From positions 1-42,109 of the IMG/VR virus record IMGVR_UViG_3300031950_000112: a DNA stretch of 42,109 bases. The stretch is one strand, 5' to 3'. Below the pieces are notes generated by a model. That model did no database searches, was not told the origin of the DNA, and saw only the letters and a list, made by a program, of their open reading frames with translations. Of this stretch, positions 25,528 through 32,809 are shown piece by piece. Within the stretch, counting starts at the first letter, position 1, and each line of letters starts with the position of its first letter. A program made the translations under genes and the position numbers. The stretch comes from a virus.

Positions 25528-26278
25528 CCGCCTGCGGCGCGATATACGTCGTGTGGCCGAGAATGTCCTGCGCATACGGCATCGTCACCGGCAGACCCTC
25601 CGCCTGCCGCCACACCACCCACAAATGCTGCAGGAAGATTTTTATCATCTTCCGCCACGCCATATTGTGAATATGCGCGTCGCTGTAGCGCGTCTTACCG
25701 TCCACCTTCTCTGGCACGGGGTGCAATTCTCGCTGCCGCCGTTTCTCATCATAATAGATATCCACATATACCGGCGTCTGCGCCCGGAGGAAGCTCACAG
25801 CGATATTATAGCACGTTGCCTTGAGTCTGCGGTTATAATGCGACTTCTCCCCACGCGTATTCCGCTCCGCCTGGCCGTCCACAACACCGAAACCGGCATA
25901 CCGCCACAATGCGCTGACGGTGTCTGCTTTGCTGATGTCGTCTATCAGCGCCAAAAGCTGCGCTGCCAGCCCTCCGGCGCCGAGGCCTTTGATACCGGTT
26001 ACCCATTCCCAGACCTCGCCGAGCTCCTCGCCGGCCTCAATCATCCGCTGGCGCGCCATAGCCAGCACATCATCTAACTGTAAACAATCTACCATCGTGC
26101 GCTCAAAAGCCGCGTCCAGGCAAGATTTGCCACGCTCGGCCGCCACGATACGCAACGTGTGCCGTTGCCGCATGAGCATCAGCTCCTCCCACCAGAGGTA
26201 GCTCTGCCACAGCCTCGGGTGCTTCCTCGGTTTCGGTTCAGGCCGCCTATCCTGATACAACTCCAAATCCGTGTCCAT
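25499..26278 (-). CDS. IS110-like protein lacking the RuvC domain (Transposase_20-like)
   Basis: A 259-residue protein. Residues ~92-180 resemble the C-terminal Transposase_20 domain of IS110/IS116/IS902 recombinases: helix-hairpin-helix VTGIKGLGAGGLAAQLLALI, ALWRYAGFGVVDGQAERN, then EKSHYNRRLKATCYNIAVSF. C-terminal helices MAWRKMIKIFLQHLWVVW follow. The N-terminal DEDD RuvC-like domain of IS110 is missing, replaced by ~90 helical residues, and the usual Ser-Gly before the catalytic loop is not evident. It is probably domesticated. It lies between two 36-bp repeat arrays in the replication module. Confidence 0.65.
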   Translation of the reverse strand: MDTDLELYQDRRPEPKPRKHPRLWQSYLWWEELMLMRQRHTLRIVAAERGKSCLDAAFERTMVDCLQLDDVLAMARQRMIEAGEELGEVWEWVTGIKGLGAGGLAAQLLALIDDISKADTVSALWRYAGFGVVDGQAERNTRGEKSHYNRRLKATCYNIAVSFLRAQTPVYVDIYYDEKRRQRELHPVPEKVDGKTRYSDAHIHNMAWRKMIKIFLQHLWVVWRQAEGLPVTMPYAQDILGHTTYIAPQAVVQNKLSWR

Positions 26279-26293
26279 GTTTTACCTCCTGTT

Positions 26294-26947
26294 TTAATCC
26301 TGTAAAATAGCGAGAAGATTTGCGGCTATCCTGCGCCGCGCTTCGGCAGCCCAACGGTCAATATCGCTCATAGCACGCTCAACGCCCCTGGTTTGCTCGC
26401 TACTGGTGGCTCGCCCATTTCTACCGGTTTCCATTCCAAAACTGGCTCGCTCTGCGTCCTTGGGTTGCACACGAGCTTCGGCTCGCTCCTTTCTACCGGT
26501 TTCCTGCACCAAACCGGCTCGCTCCCCATTCATGGTTTGCGTCTGCGGAATGGCTCGCTCAACAGCCACGGAATTCACTCTCATATTGGCTCGCACACCG
26601 CGCATGTCCACTATTGCCATTTCCACCGGGACGCGCCACGTTTGACCACAAACAGTGCACTGCAACAGTCCACGTCCCGCTGGTTCAGCGTTCCAGGGAT
26701 GTAGGACGTCCCGCACTTCCGTCGCCAACACCCAGCCACATCTTTCGCACGCAATATGCCGCTCGGTATGCGGCGACGGCAATCCGCAGACGTACGGCAA
26801 ACGGAGCTTCCGCCTACCCTCACCCGTACATCGCGCATCCCACTCGGCTAAGCAATCGTCCAGCGCCGGGCACTCCCCACAGCAGAAACCATCATAACCT
26901 GCTCGATTCAACGCCACAATACACCGTAGTTCCTCGATTTTATTCAT
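26294..26947 (-). CDS. Zinc-finger protein with a C-terminal 12-residue repeat
   Basis: A 217-residue protein. The N-terminal ~110 residues have several Cys/His clusters (FCCGECPALDDC; CERCG; CTVCGQ), likely two zinc sites. Residues ~118-195 are about seven 12-residue units with ERA at a fixed position, encoded by repeat array 2. A helical end follows (RWAAEARRRIAANLLAIL). GGGGAG precedes the ATG. The first half resembles nucleic-acid-binding zinc proteins; the repeat part has no known fold. Confidence 0.7.
   Translation of the reverse strand: MNKIEELRCIVALNRAGYDGFCCGECPALDDCLAEWDARCTGEGRRKLRLPYVCGLPSPHTERHIACERCGWVLATEVRDVLHPWNAEPAGRGLLQCTVCGQTWRVPVEMAIVDMRGVRANMRVNSVAVERAIPQTQTMNGERAGLVQETGRKERAEARVQPKDAERASFGMETGRNGRATSSEQTRGVERAMSDIDRWAAEARRRIAANLLAILQD
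26372..26623. repeat. 36-bp repeat array 2 (seven units)
   Basis: Units start at 26372, 26408, 26444, 26480, 26516, 26552 and 26588. The plus-strand core is GGCTCGCTC (first unit AGCACGCTC), and the second block is YGGTTTSC at offset 18 in five of seven. It lies inside the 3' part of the zinc-finger gene, where it is read as ERA plus nine residues, a different frame from array 1. Confidence 0.9.
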
Positions 26948-27026
26948 GCTTCGCTCCCCGACAGCGGGTTACGTCTAAAACTTGGCTCGCTTCCTCCTTT
27001 TGGTTTCCGCGTGAAGAATGGCTCAT
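26940..27026 (-). CDS. Possible 28-residue ORF in array 3
   Basis: An ATG that overlaps the stop of the upstream gene opens a 28-codon frame (MSHSSRGNQKEEASQ...), ending over the start of the zinc-finger gene. The array core is read here in a third frame. No good ribosome binding site is visible, so it may be only a coupling frame. Confidence 0.3.
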   Translation of the reverse strand: MSHSSRGNQKEEASQVLDVTRCRGAKHE

Positions 27027-27030
27027 CACG
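26948..27030. repeat. 36-bp repeat array 3 (three units, degenerate)
   Basis: Units start at 26948 (GCTTCGCTC), 26984 (GGCTCGCTT with TGGTTTCC at offset 18) and 27020 (GGCTCATCA). Spacing is again exactly 36 bp, and the first unit is 360 bp, ten periods, from the last unit of array 2. It fills the gap between the 79-residue gene and the zinc-finger gene. Confidence 0.75.
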
Positions 27031-27265
27031 ACTCTGTCTGCTGGGTAGACACCTCGCCCACTATCTCAGCCGCGCGCTCCTCGCCTATTGCATCGCCTCC
27101 TATGCCAGACAGACCCTCCGAGATAAACCGCGTCAACATTTTACCTGCATCGGTAACCGCGCTCTGCCACGAAACACCTTTGCTGTGGCACCTCCGTATA
27201 TATGCTAACGCCGTCAGATAACCCCACGCAAAAAGCCGTGCGCGTTCATCATCCCGTGAACTCAT
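27026..27265 (-). CDS. Small hypothetical protein downstream of the helicase
   Basis: A 79-residue protein, helical (ERARLFAWGYLTALAYIRR) with an acidic C-terminus. It overlaps the helicase gene by 17 nt, so it is probably translated with it. A helicase partner or loader is possible from position alone. Family not recognised. Confidence 0.6.
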   Translation of the reverse strand: MSSRDDERARLFAWGYLTALAYIRRCHSKGVSWQSAVTDAGKMLTRFISEGLSGIGGDAIGEERAAEIVGEVSTQQTES

Positions 27266-28631
27266 CTATATCCTCCTTCACCACATCAGCTAAAAGGAAC
27301 CTACCTGCCACATGTATGAGCTCCACCTCACCGGTAGAACCCTGCGTGTTCTTCTCCACCGACGCCAAAACACGCTCTGCTTTTAGCACTGCTCCTTTCT
27401 CCCGCGGCTCTAAACGGTGCAGCACCACAATCTGGTTGGCCTTCTCCTCGATTTCGCCAGAATTGCGGATGTCCTCCATCCGCGGCCTTTTGTCTTCCCG
27501 CGCCTTAAAATCCCGCGAAACCTGGGATCCTAGTACCAGTGGAATAGAACAGATTTCAGCCACGTTTTTCAGCGTCTCCGCAATCTGGCCATACAACATC
27601 GCAGCATTCATCCCAGAGCGTTCCGGCAACGCTATCTTCTGTAGATAGTCCACCAGCGCCACATCACACCGGCCCTGTGCCACAACACGCTGGATATCTG
27701 CGGCGATACGCTCCGCCGTCCAACCCGGGCAGTGGATATAGGTTACATTGCCGAACCACGGACGGATAAGGTCCATCGCGCCATGGACAGGACGGCTCAG
27801 GTTGCCCCGGCGCAATTCCGTGATGGATACGCCACTATGCCTGGCCACGGCGCGGTCAAACATCATCTCGTGGCTCAGTTCTAGATGGTAGAACGCCACA
27901 CGGTGGCCACGCCGCGCGTTCTCCTCACACACCCGTTCGAGATACATCGTCTTGCCAACCGATGGACGACCCACCACAACGTGGAGACATCCAGCCGGCA
28001 GGTCGCCGAGGATATTATCCAGGCTACGCAATCCTATCACAATAGCAGCATCCGGGTTCTTGGCCAGGCGCTCGGCACGCTCCTGCTGGCGCACGAGATA
28101 CTGCGTTAGCTCCTCATCACCACCGTAACGATGAGAGCCAACGCGTGAAACATCCACCGCGCCGAAAAAGAGCCGCGACGCATGGTTATATAGCTCATCT
28201 AGCGGGCCTTCGTGTTCCTGCGCCAGCGTAGCGATATCCTGCGCCACCGCAATAAGCCGACGTTGTCTAGCTGCGCGCTGGATGAGCTCAGCGTAATGCG
28301 CCGCGTATACCGTGCTACCGTTCCAGTTCAGTAGCTCCGCGAGCGCGGCATCGCCACCAATGGCCTGCAACCTGTTTCCAGTGCCATCCTGTTGCACCTC
28401 CAGCACACCGCGGATTGTCGTCAGCTCGACCGGTTCGAGCCGCCTGGCCAGCGTGAGCGCGGCGTCGTAGATGTACGCCAGTCGCCTGTCCAGGAAGTCT
28501 TCAGGTGTCAGTCCCCGTTCCCTAGCCGTAATGACGGCGTCCGGGTCAATGAGGATGCTAGCTATCAGGCCACGCTCTGCTTCGGCGTTGTGCGGTAGAA
28601 GCTTTTTCTGTTCTGTGGATATTTTGGCCAT
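27249..28631 (-). CDS. DnaB-family replicative helicase
   Basis: A 460-residue helicase. The N-terminal DnaB helical domain (LPHNAEAERGLIASILIDPD; DFLDRRLAYIYDAA) precedes a RecA-like motor with Walker A GRPSVGKT, Walker B DVALVDYLQ, and the LGSQVSR and RMEDIRNSGEIE motifs typical of DnaB. It unwinds the fork as a hexamer. No phage primase or polymerase is seen, so host proteins probably complete the replisome. Confidence 0.92.
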   Translation of the reverse strand: MAKISTEQKKLLPHNAEAERGLIASILIDPDAVITARERGLTPEDFLDRRLAYIYDAALTLARRLEPVELTTIRGVLEVQQDGTGNRLQAIGGDAALAELLNWNGSTVYAAHYAELIQRAARQRRLIAVAQDIATLAQEHEGPLDELYNHASRLFFGAVDVSRVGSHRYGGDEELTQYLVRQQERAERLAKNPDAAIVIGLRSLDNILGDLPAGCLHVVVGRPSVGKTMYLERVCEENARRGHRVAFYHLELSHEMMFDRAVARHSGVSITELRRGNLSRPVHGAMDLIRPWFGNVTYIHCPGWTAERIAADIQRVVAQGRCDVALVDYLQKIALPERSGMNAAMLYGQIAETLKNVAEICSIPLVLGSQVSRDFKAREDKRPRMEDIRNSGEIEEKANQIVVLHRLEPREKGAVLKAERVLASVEKNTQGSTGEVELIHVAGRFLLADVVKEDIDEFTG

Positions 28632-28658
28632 CGTAGCGCTACCCGTTGAGTTACATCG

Positions 28659-29648
28659 TTAGGTTTTGGCTGGTTCTTTAGCGAACTTCGACCAATCAAA
28701 ATCCGGCCCGACCTTGTGGATGGTTTTGCCATCGAAATACTCGCCAGTTAGTGTGGAGTACCACGGGATTTCACGTCTAGGCGTTTTTACGGCTGGCTGA
28801 GGAGCCGGTGGCGGGTCTTGGCTCTGCGCCACCCGGTGGCCGTTTCTGGGGATGCCTTGCGGATACCACTCCAGCAGCCATGTCCATGCATTCGGGTTAT
28901 ATCCCCGCGCCAACCAGGACCGCCGGCACCGGTCCAGTCTCTGCTGGTCCGGTTTATCACCTAGCGTGCTGATAACCTGGTCATATAGCTCTTTAGGTGG
29001 ATAACGGCCTGTGGCTTGTCTGGCTGCTTGAATGGCTGGATGAGATGTTCGTGGGTCCGAACGTTTCGTTTTCGTGCGTGGGGGTGTGGCGGCGCTAGCC
29101 GCCTCGATTGCGTTAGCAATCGAGTTTCCTCTCTCTGTAGTAATCTCTGTAGTAGTCTCTGTAGTAGTCTCTGTATTAATATGCGGGTTTGCACAGGTTG
29201 TACCAACAGTGCGGCCCGTTTCGTACAGACTCTGCGGTACATCCTGTAACGACTCGGTGTCCACATCGTGCACACCAGATTCACTGTCATCATCATCAAA
29301 AGCAGCATCATCGCGGTTTGCGGCGTATTCACGCAACAACTCGCCCAGTCGCCGTAGATTCACGTGATAGTACACGCGACACGGCAGGCCTTCGCGTTTC
29401 TCCGACAGCACCCCAAGCCGTTTCCAGGCGTCCCGCGCCTTATAGATTTCACGCCGCGAGAGCACGGTTTCATCGCGCCACTCCTGCAACGTCTTGTAAA
29501 TCCAGCCGTCGCTATTGCGTCCCTTGCCGGTCCAGTAGAGCAATTGGGATAGAAACACGCCCTCCGCTACACCGCCGCCGATTCTGGCCAGACACGGGTG
29601 GAACGCGATGGGGCGTTCACTCAGAATCGCCAGCTCTTCAAGTCGCAT
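28659..29648 (-). CDS. Replication initiation protein (O/DnaD-like, winged helix)
   Basis: A 329-residue protein. The N-terminal ~110 residues look like a replication-initiator winged helix (GVFLSQLLYWTGKG; WIYKTLQEWRDETVLSRREI; LGVLSEKREGLPC). An acidic stretch and a Thr/Glu repeat (157-172) follow, then a C-terminal domain with WLARGYNPNAWTWLLEWY. It lies just before the helicase gene, as lambda O precedes P. Its gene contains iterons and an inverted repeat, so it may bind an origin inside its own coding sequence. Confidence 0.7.
   Translation of the reverse strand: MRLEELAILSERPIAFHPCLARIGGGVAEGVFLSQLLYWTGKGRNSDGWIYKTLQEWRDETVLSRREIYKARDAWKRLGVLSEKREGLPCRVYYHVNLRRLGELLREYAANRDDAAFDDDDSESGVHDVDTESLQDVPQSLYETGRTVGTTCANPHINTETTTETTTEITTERGNSIANAIEAASAATPPRTKTKRSDPRTSHPAIQAARQATGRYPPKELYDQVISTLGDKPDQQRLDRCRRSWLARGYNPNAWTWLLEWYPQGIPRNGHRVAQSQDPPPAPQPAVKTPRREIPWYSTLTGEYFDGKTIHKVGPDFDWSKFAKEPAKT
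29103..29180. repeat. Iteron-like repeats and inverted repeat inside the replication gene (origin candidate)
   Basis: Four 12-bp units (CTCTGTAGTAAT, two CTCTGTAGTAGT, CTCTGTATTAAT) occupy 29133-29180. Directly beside them, CTCGATTGC (29103-29111) and GCAATCGAG (29116-29124) form a perfect 9-bp inverted repeat. Lambda-type origins have iterons within the initiator gene, so this is a reasonable origin candidate. Confidence 0.55.
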
Positions 29649-29666
29649 GATGCAATACCTCCTTGG

Positions 29667-30257
29667 TTATTTTGACTTATCCGTAGCAAACAAACCGGCC
29701 ACAAACGGTAAAACTTTTTGCTTATGATGACTACGAAAGTCCATCGGCCGCAATGTATCCGGGTCTACCTCGAATTTCAATATTTTGAGCAACATCTCCA
29801 CATCAATTAGCCGACGGTCCCAGCGTATCCACTCTGAATCCTCAGGCCCCAAGCCAGAGAATTGCAGGACATGCACGCCATAGTGCCTTAGCCACACCTT
29901 CCGCCTGGCTATCTCAGAGTAGACCCGCAAAGGCGCGGTCCCGCTTTGCCACTGGCATGGTTTGGTCGGCGTCTGTCGCCGGTTCCTGATGATTTGATTT
30001 TTCATGTGTAGGCTGTCACGCTGCGATGGGCTTAATTCCGCACCGTTGGTTTTAATCTCTATGTGCATCATCAGTTGAAAATCGCGGCCACGCCCCGTGC
30101 AATATAGCTGCCATTCTAAGTCCTGGTCTGTGGTAACGTAGCCCAGCGAACTATCCAACTCAGGTTGTTCGCGCACCCAGCGGCTAAATGCGGACTCCTG
30201 CGTAATAACCGCGCCGCAATGAGGACAGTGTATCAGTTGACCGAACGCACGCGTCAT
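29667..30257 (-). CDS. PD-(D/E)XK-like nuclease with an N-terminal zinc knuckle
   Basis: A 196-residue protein. CPHCG near the start is one half of a zinc site. The segment GRDFQLMMHIEIKTNGAELS has the D...ExK arrangement of PD-(D/E)XK nucleases, followed by SPSQRDSL, as in VRR-NUC and phage relatives. It overlaps the methyltransferase gene by 4 nt. A recombination or restriction-type role is possible; I call only the fold, moderately. Confidence 0.6.
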   Translation of the reverse strand: MTRAFGQLIHCPHCGAVITQESAFSRWVREQPELDSSLGYVTTDQDLEWQLYCTGRGRDFQLMMHIEIKTNGAELSPSQRDSLHMKNQIIRNRRQTPTKPCQWQSGTAPLRVYSEIARRKVWLRHYGVHVLQFSGLGPEDSEWIRWDRRLIDVEMLLKILKFEVDPDTLRPMDFRSHHKQKVLPFVAGLFATDKSK

Positions 30258-31444
30258 ATGGCCACCTCCATCAACCGCGCCAATGACGTCTTAACCGCAT
30301 CGGAATCCAAATCAATCCCCAGATAGCGCCGGCTCAGCGACTTGGCCGCAACCAGCGTTGTTCCACTACCGCACATCGGGTCAAGAACAAGACCCCCGGG
30401 TGGACAGAGCGCAGCGATGAAATGCTCCGCCTCCGACACAGCCTGCTGCCAGGGGTGGTTTTCCTTCTCCTTCCCGCCGCTATAGGTATCAGAGAACCAG
30501 TCCCACCACGGCTCGATGGGGTCTTTGCCGCAGATGATAATCGGCTTCCAACCGTTGTAGATGTGCAGGTCGCGAAAACGCAACTCTCCCCCACTATGCC
30601 TGATACAGGCCAGCCAGAGGTAGGAGAGCCTTTCGCTCAGCGCTGCGATAGCCTGCGGTAAATGCCGCTCGCCGGAATAGGCCAGACAAAGTCCGCCAGG
30701 CTTGAGCACCCGCGCGGCCACCTCGGACAGGCGCGCGTAAAGAACGATACTATCCGCATCATACGGCGGGTCGGTGAAGATTAAATCCACACTGTCCGGC
30801 GGGATTCTGCTGCAAAGCTGATAAAAATCGCCTACCCAGAGCACATCGCCGTCCACCTTATTTTGCTGTGCCAGTAACTCCCGCTCGGCGCGACGCTTGG
30901 CCTCTTGCTTCTGCTTGGCCAGAATTTTGGCGATGGTTTGCCGTTTGACACCAAAATCAGCGGCAATCTGCTCTTGTGTCTTGCCGTCCGCGTATCGCTT
31001 GACGACCTCCTCCCGTTGCGCCGGCATCAGCTTGTAGCGCTGGTCAAGGATGCAACTATTGGTAATTTTACCAATAGTTGCAGAATCATCGCTTACCGTT
31101 TCCCGGCTCACCCCCAGCGCCTCGGCAATCTCCGCTTGCGTCCAGCCTCTTAGGCGTAGCTTCTGAACAACCTCTTGTCGTTGCTCTCTGGATAGGTGGC
31201 GGCGGGCCAGATTGAGTAGAACATGAGCTCGTTCAACATCATGAGGTGTCGCAAAACGCCGGCGCTCGAACAGCGGTTCAATCCCCAGTTCCTGGCAGGC
31301 GCGCAGGCGATGCCGGCCGTCTACAACCTCCCCGGTGTCCTCATCGATGAGAATCGGTACTTTCTGGCCATCCCTGGCTATGCTGCTTTTGAGCGTCTGG
31401 TAGTCAATCTCCGCGAGGGGCGGCAAAATATCATCCTCTGTCAA
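30254..31444 (-). CDS. ParB / HTH / DNA methyltransferase fusion
   Basis: A 396-residue protein. Residues 1-80 are ParB-like (VVDGRHRLRACQELGI). Two HTH segments follow (WTQAEIAEALGVSRETVSDD at 101-120 and KTQEQIAADFGVKRQTIAKI at 155-174). The methyltransferase spans 200-396 with catalytic TDPPYD (224-229) and then DPMCGSGTT (~355), the beta order of N6-adenine/N4-cytosine enzymes. Start is TTG at 31444, with AAGGAGG 7 nt upstream. It may protect phage DNA and regulate its own leader. The gene carries a 32-bp perfect palindrome at codons 121-132. Confidence 0.85.
   Translation of the reverse strand: MTEDDILPPLAEIDYQTLKSSIARDGQKVPILIDEDTGEVVDGRHRLRACQELGIEPLFERRRFATPHDVERAHVLLNLARRHLSREQRQEVVQKLRLRGWTQAEIAEALGVSRETVSDDSATIGKITNSCILDQRYKLMPAQREEVVKRYADGKTQEQIAADFGVKRQTIAKILAKQKQEAKRRAERELLAQQNKVDGDVLWVGDFYQLCSRIPPDSVDLIFTDPPYDADSIVLYARLSEVAARVLKPGGLCLAYSGERHLPQAIAALSERLSYLWLACIRHSGGELRFRDLHIYNGWKPIIICGKDPIEPWWDWFSDTYSGGKEKENHPWQQAVSEAEHFIAALCPPGGLVLDPMCGSGTTLVAAKSLSRRYLGIDLDSDAVKTSLARLMEVAI
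31051..31082. repeat. 32-bp perfect palindrome inside the methyltransferase gene
   Basis: TGCAACTATTGGTAA and its exact reverse complement are separated by 2 bp. The palindrome falls between the two HTH segments of the coded protein. It is more AT-rich than its surroundings. A protein binding site, cruciform or mRNA hairpin are the options. Confidence 0.75.
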
Positions 31445-31541
31445 TGCATATCCTCCTTAAAATGCAAACGCCCGTTACAATGGCGAGGGGGCTTTGTCTG
31501 GGGGACATGAGCTTAGCCATTGTAACGGGCAGATTTGCCAT
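31431..31541 (-). CDS. Leader peptide before the methyltransferase
   Basis: A 36-codon ORF (MANLPVTMAKLMSPRQ...) behind a strong ribosome binding site (GAGGAGG, 7-nt spacing). It runs through both inverted repeats and ends 13 nt inside the methyltransferase gene, so ribosomes on it would disrupt the leader folds. It looks like a regulatory leader ORF, not a functional protein. Confidence 0.5.
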   Translation of the reverse strand: MANLPVTMAKLMSPRQSPLAIVTGVCILRRICIDRG

Positions 31542-31574
31542 AAATATTCCTCCTCAACATTGCTCATGTCCCCC
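31470..31574 (-). promoter_or_regulatory. Interlocked inverted repeats in the methyltransferase leader
   Basis: Pair A is GCCCGTTACAATGGC at 31470-31484 with its perfect complement at 31516-31530. Pair B is GGGGGACATGAGC at 31500-31512 with its perfect complement at 31562-31574. The order on RNA is B', A', B, A, so the 13-bp and 15-bp stems interlock: they are either mutually exclusive or form a pseudoknot. The B loop holds the leader start and its ribosome binding site. Confidence 0.7.
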
Positions 31575-31584
31575 CTGCCTCAGC

Positions 31585-31613
31585 ATAATATCACATTCTT
31601 TCCCGCATGTCAA
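31585..31613 (-). promoter_or_regulatory. Near-consensus promoter for the methyltransferase
   Basis: On the minus strand TTGACA (31613-31608), a 17-nt spacer and TATTAT (31590-31585). The start would be near 31578, just before the left arm of inverted repeat B'. The -35 box lies in the 3' end of the upstream membrane protein gene. Confidence 0.75.
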
Positions 31614-31803
31614 GCTCAAGCCACTTCCCGGCGCCGAACAGGAGCGCGAGGAACATGCCGAAGGTGATAACGCCAGGCAGTTTCAGCACCGCGCTGGCCA
31701 CGACAGCCAGGGTCATAATCACCAGAATCACCAGGCATCCACCACCGTGTGGTAGGATACCATCCTCATCCCGATAGTCGTCATCATCACCGGACCATTT
31801 CAT
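31591..31803 (-). CDS. Small membrane protein
   Basis: A 70-residue protein with an acidic N-terminus (MKWSGDDDDYRDEDG), then two hydrophobic segments (CLVILVIMTLAVVASAVL and ITFGMFLALLFGAGKWL). GGAGG precedes the ATG at 31803. Function unknown; it could act in superinfection exclusion or membrane anchoring. Confidence 0.65.
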   Translation of the reverse strand: MKWSGDDDDYRDEDGILPHGGGCLVILVIMTLAVVASAVLKLPGVITFGMFLALLFGAGKWLELDMRERM

Positions 31804-31813
31804 GTTGTACCTC

Positions 31814-32362
31814 CTACGGGTGCACCATCCGCCACGGGTTGTTACAGCCATCGCGTTCGATGACGGTCTTAATACCGGCCTGGTCGGTAAGGAACGACGT
31901 CACCTCGATGAACTCACCGTTGCGCTCTACAAAGACCGACAGCGACCAGAGACTCTTAATAGTATCACCCTGCCGTTCCAGAATCTGGTTAATCGCGTAC
32001 CACTTGACCTTGCCAGTCAACGGGTCTTTGCAACGCCAGAAAGCGTCTGCGCCGCCGGCGATGGTGGCTGCACGTGCGCGCATGGCATCCCAGCCGTGCT
32101 TATCCTCAGCGTGTGTACCCCACACGAGCGTCCCAACGCCGGGCAGCTCCGTCTTCTCCCCCGCCGGCGGCATAAGGCGTTCGGCCAGCAGTAGCGGCGC
32201 GTAGCGCAGGTAGTCGGGTAGCTCAACATCCGCTAGGTTCACGTGCACTGCCGGCGTTGCCTTTGGTATGGCCAGCGCGCCGCACACCACCAAGAGCAGG
32301 CAGGCGATGAGCGCGACAGCTAACAGCGCCGCGACAACAGCGAATCCACGCTCAGCGTCCAT
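31814..32362 (-). CDS. Membrane-anchored hypothetical protein
   Basis: A 182-residue protein with one N-terminal hydrophobic segment (AVVAALLAVALIACLLLVVC) and a soluble domain with WRCKDPLTGKVKWYAINQIL and SLWSLSVFVERNGEF. Likely displayed outside the membrane or held at it. Start ATG 32362 overlaps the upstream gene by 11 nt. Family not recognised. Confidence 0.6.
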   Translation of the reverse strand: MDAERGFAVVAALLAVALIACLLLVVCGALAIPKATPAVHVNLADVELPDYLRYAPLLLAERLMPPAGEKTELPGVGTLVWGTHAEDKHGWDAMRARAATIAGGADAFWRCKDPLTGKVKWYAINQILERQGDTIKSLWSLSVFVERNGEFIEVTSFLTDQAGIKTVIERDGCNNPWRMVHP

Positions 32363-32669
32363 CGCCACCCCCCAGCCGTTTTTGTTCCCGTGCCATGACA
32401 AAGGCGATAATGCCTAAGGCAGCGCTCAACAAATCGCGGATGATATATGCGCCGTACTTCGCATCAGCCGCCGCACATAACAAGTCCCCGGCACTGCGGA
32501 TATCTTCGAAGGACAACGCATCGATATCTACCTGCTCCACCGTTTCCTCAAACACCGCACTCACTAATTCGTACGCGTCATCTAGTACCACGAGGTTAGC
32601 ATCGGCGTTCCCGTGGTCGGCCAGTCCAGCGAGATAGTGGCCGATGAGCTTCACTTTCTCGTAGTCCAT
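32352..32669 (-). CDS. Hypothetical protein
   Basis: A 105-residue helical, acidic protein (AYELVSAVFEETVEQVDIDA) with a hydrophobic C-terminal helix (LLSAALGIIAFVMARE) that may touch the membrane. It belongs to a run of small membrane-linked early genes. Function not recognised. Confidence 0.6.
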   Translation of the reverse strand: MDYEKVKLIGHYLAGLADHGNADANLVVLDDAYELVSAVFEETVEQVDIDALSFEDIRSAGDLLCAAADAKYGAYIIRDLLSAALGIIAFVMAREQKRLGGGDGR

Positions 32670-32672
32670 GTT

Positions 32673-32765
32673 TCACCTCACCATCCATGCAATAACGTGC
32701 CCGAGTAGATAAAGCAGCATTGCCAGCGGAATCAGGAAGGCAATTAAATCTTCACGCTTCATCAT
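32673..32765 (-). CDS. 30-residue membrane peptide
   Basis: A short ORF, MMKREDLIAFLIPLAMLLYL..., with a single hydrophobic helix ending MVR. AAAGGAG sits just before the paired ATGs. Tight spacing to the next gene supports expression. Function unknown. Confidence 0.5.
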   Translation of the reverse strand: MMKREDLIAFLIPLAMLLYLLGHVIAWMVR

Positions 32766-32786
32766 CTGCTCCTTTTCGTAAAGTCC

Positions 32787-32809
32787 GGGGCGGTTGCCCA
32801 AGCCGCCCC
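32787..32809 (-). terminator. GC-rich hairpin in the 32766-32972 intergenic stretch
   Basis: GGGGCGG and CCGCCCC form a 7-bp stem with a ~9-nt loop. No U-tract. It may weaken transcription within the early block. The rest of the 200-bp gap shows no gene and no clear promoter; a TTGACA on the minus strand near 32940 has no -10 box at normal spacing. Confidence 0.35.

Noticed and set aside
25348-26623. 36-bp arrays as a CRISPR array
   Set aside because: The conserved core is only 9 bp plus an 8-bp block within a 36-bp period, too short for CRISPR repeats and spacers; array 2 is coding; no cas genes are present.
28635-28660. tRNA D-arm-like string (TAACTCAACGGGTAGCGC on the minus strand) before the helicase start
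   Set aside because: No acceptor, anticodon or T stems can be built around it.
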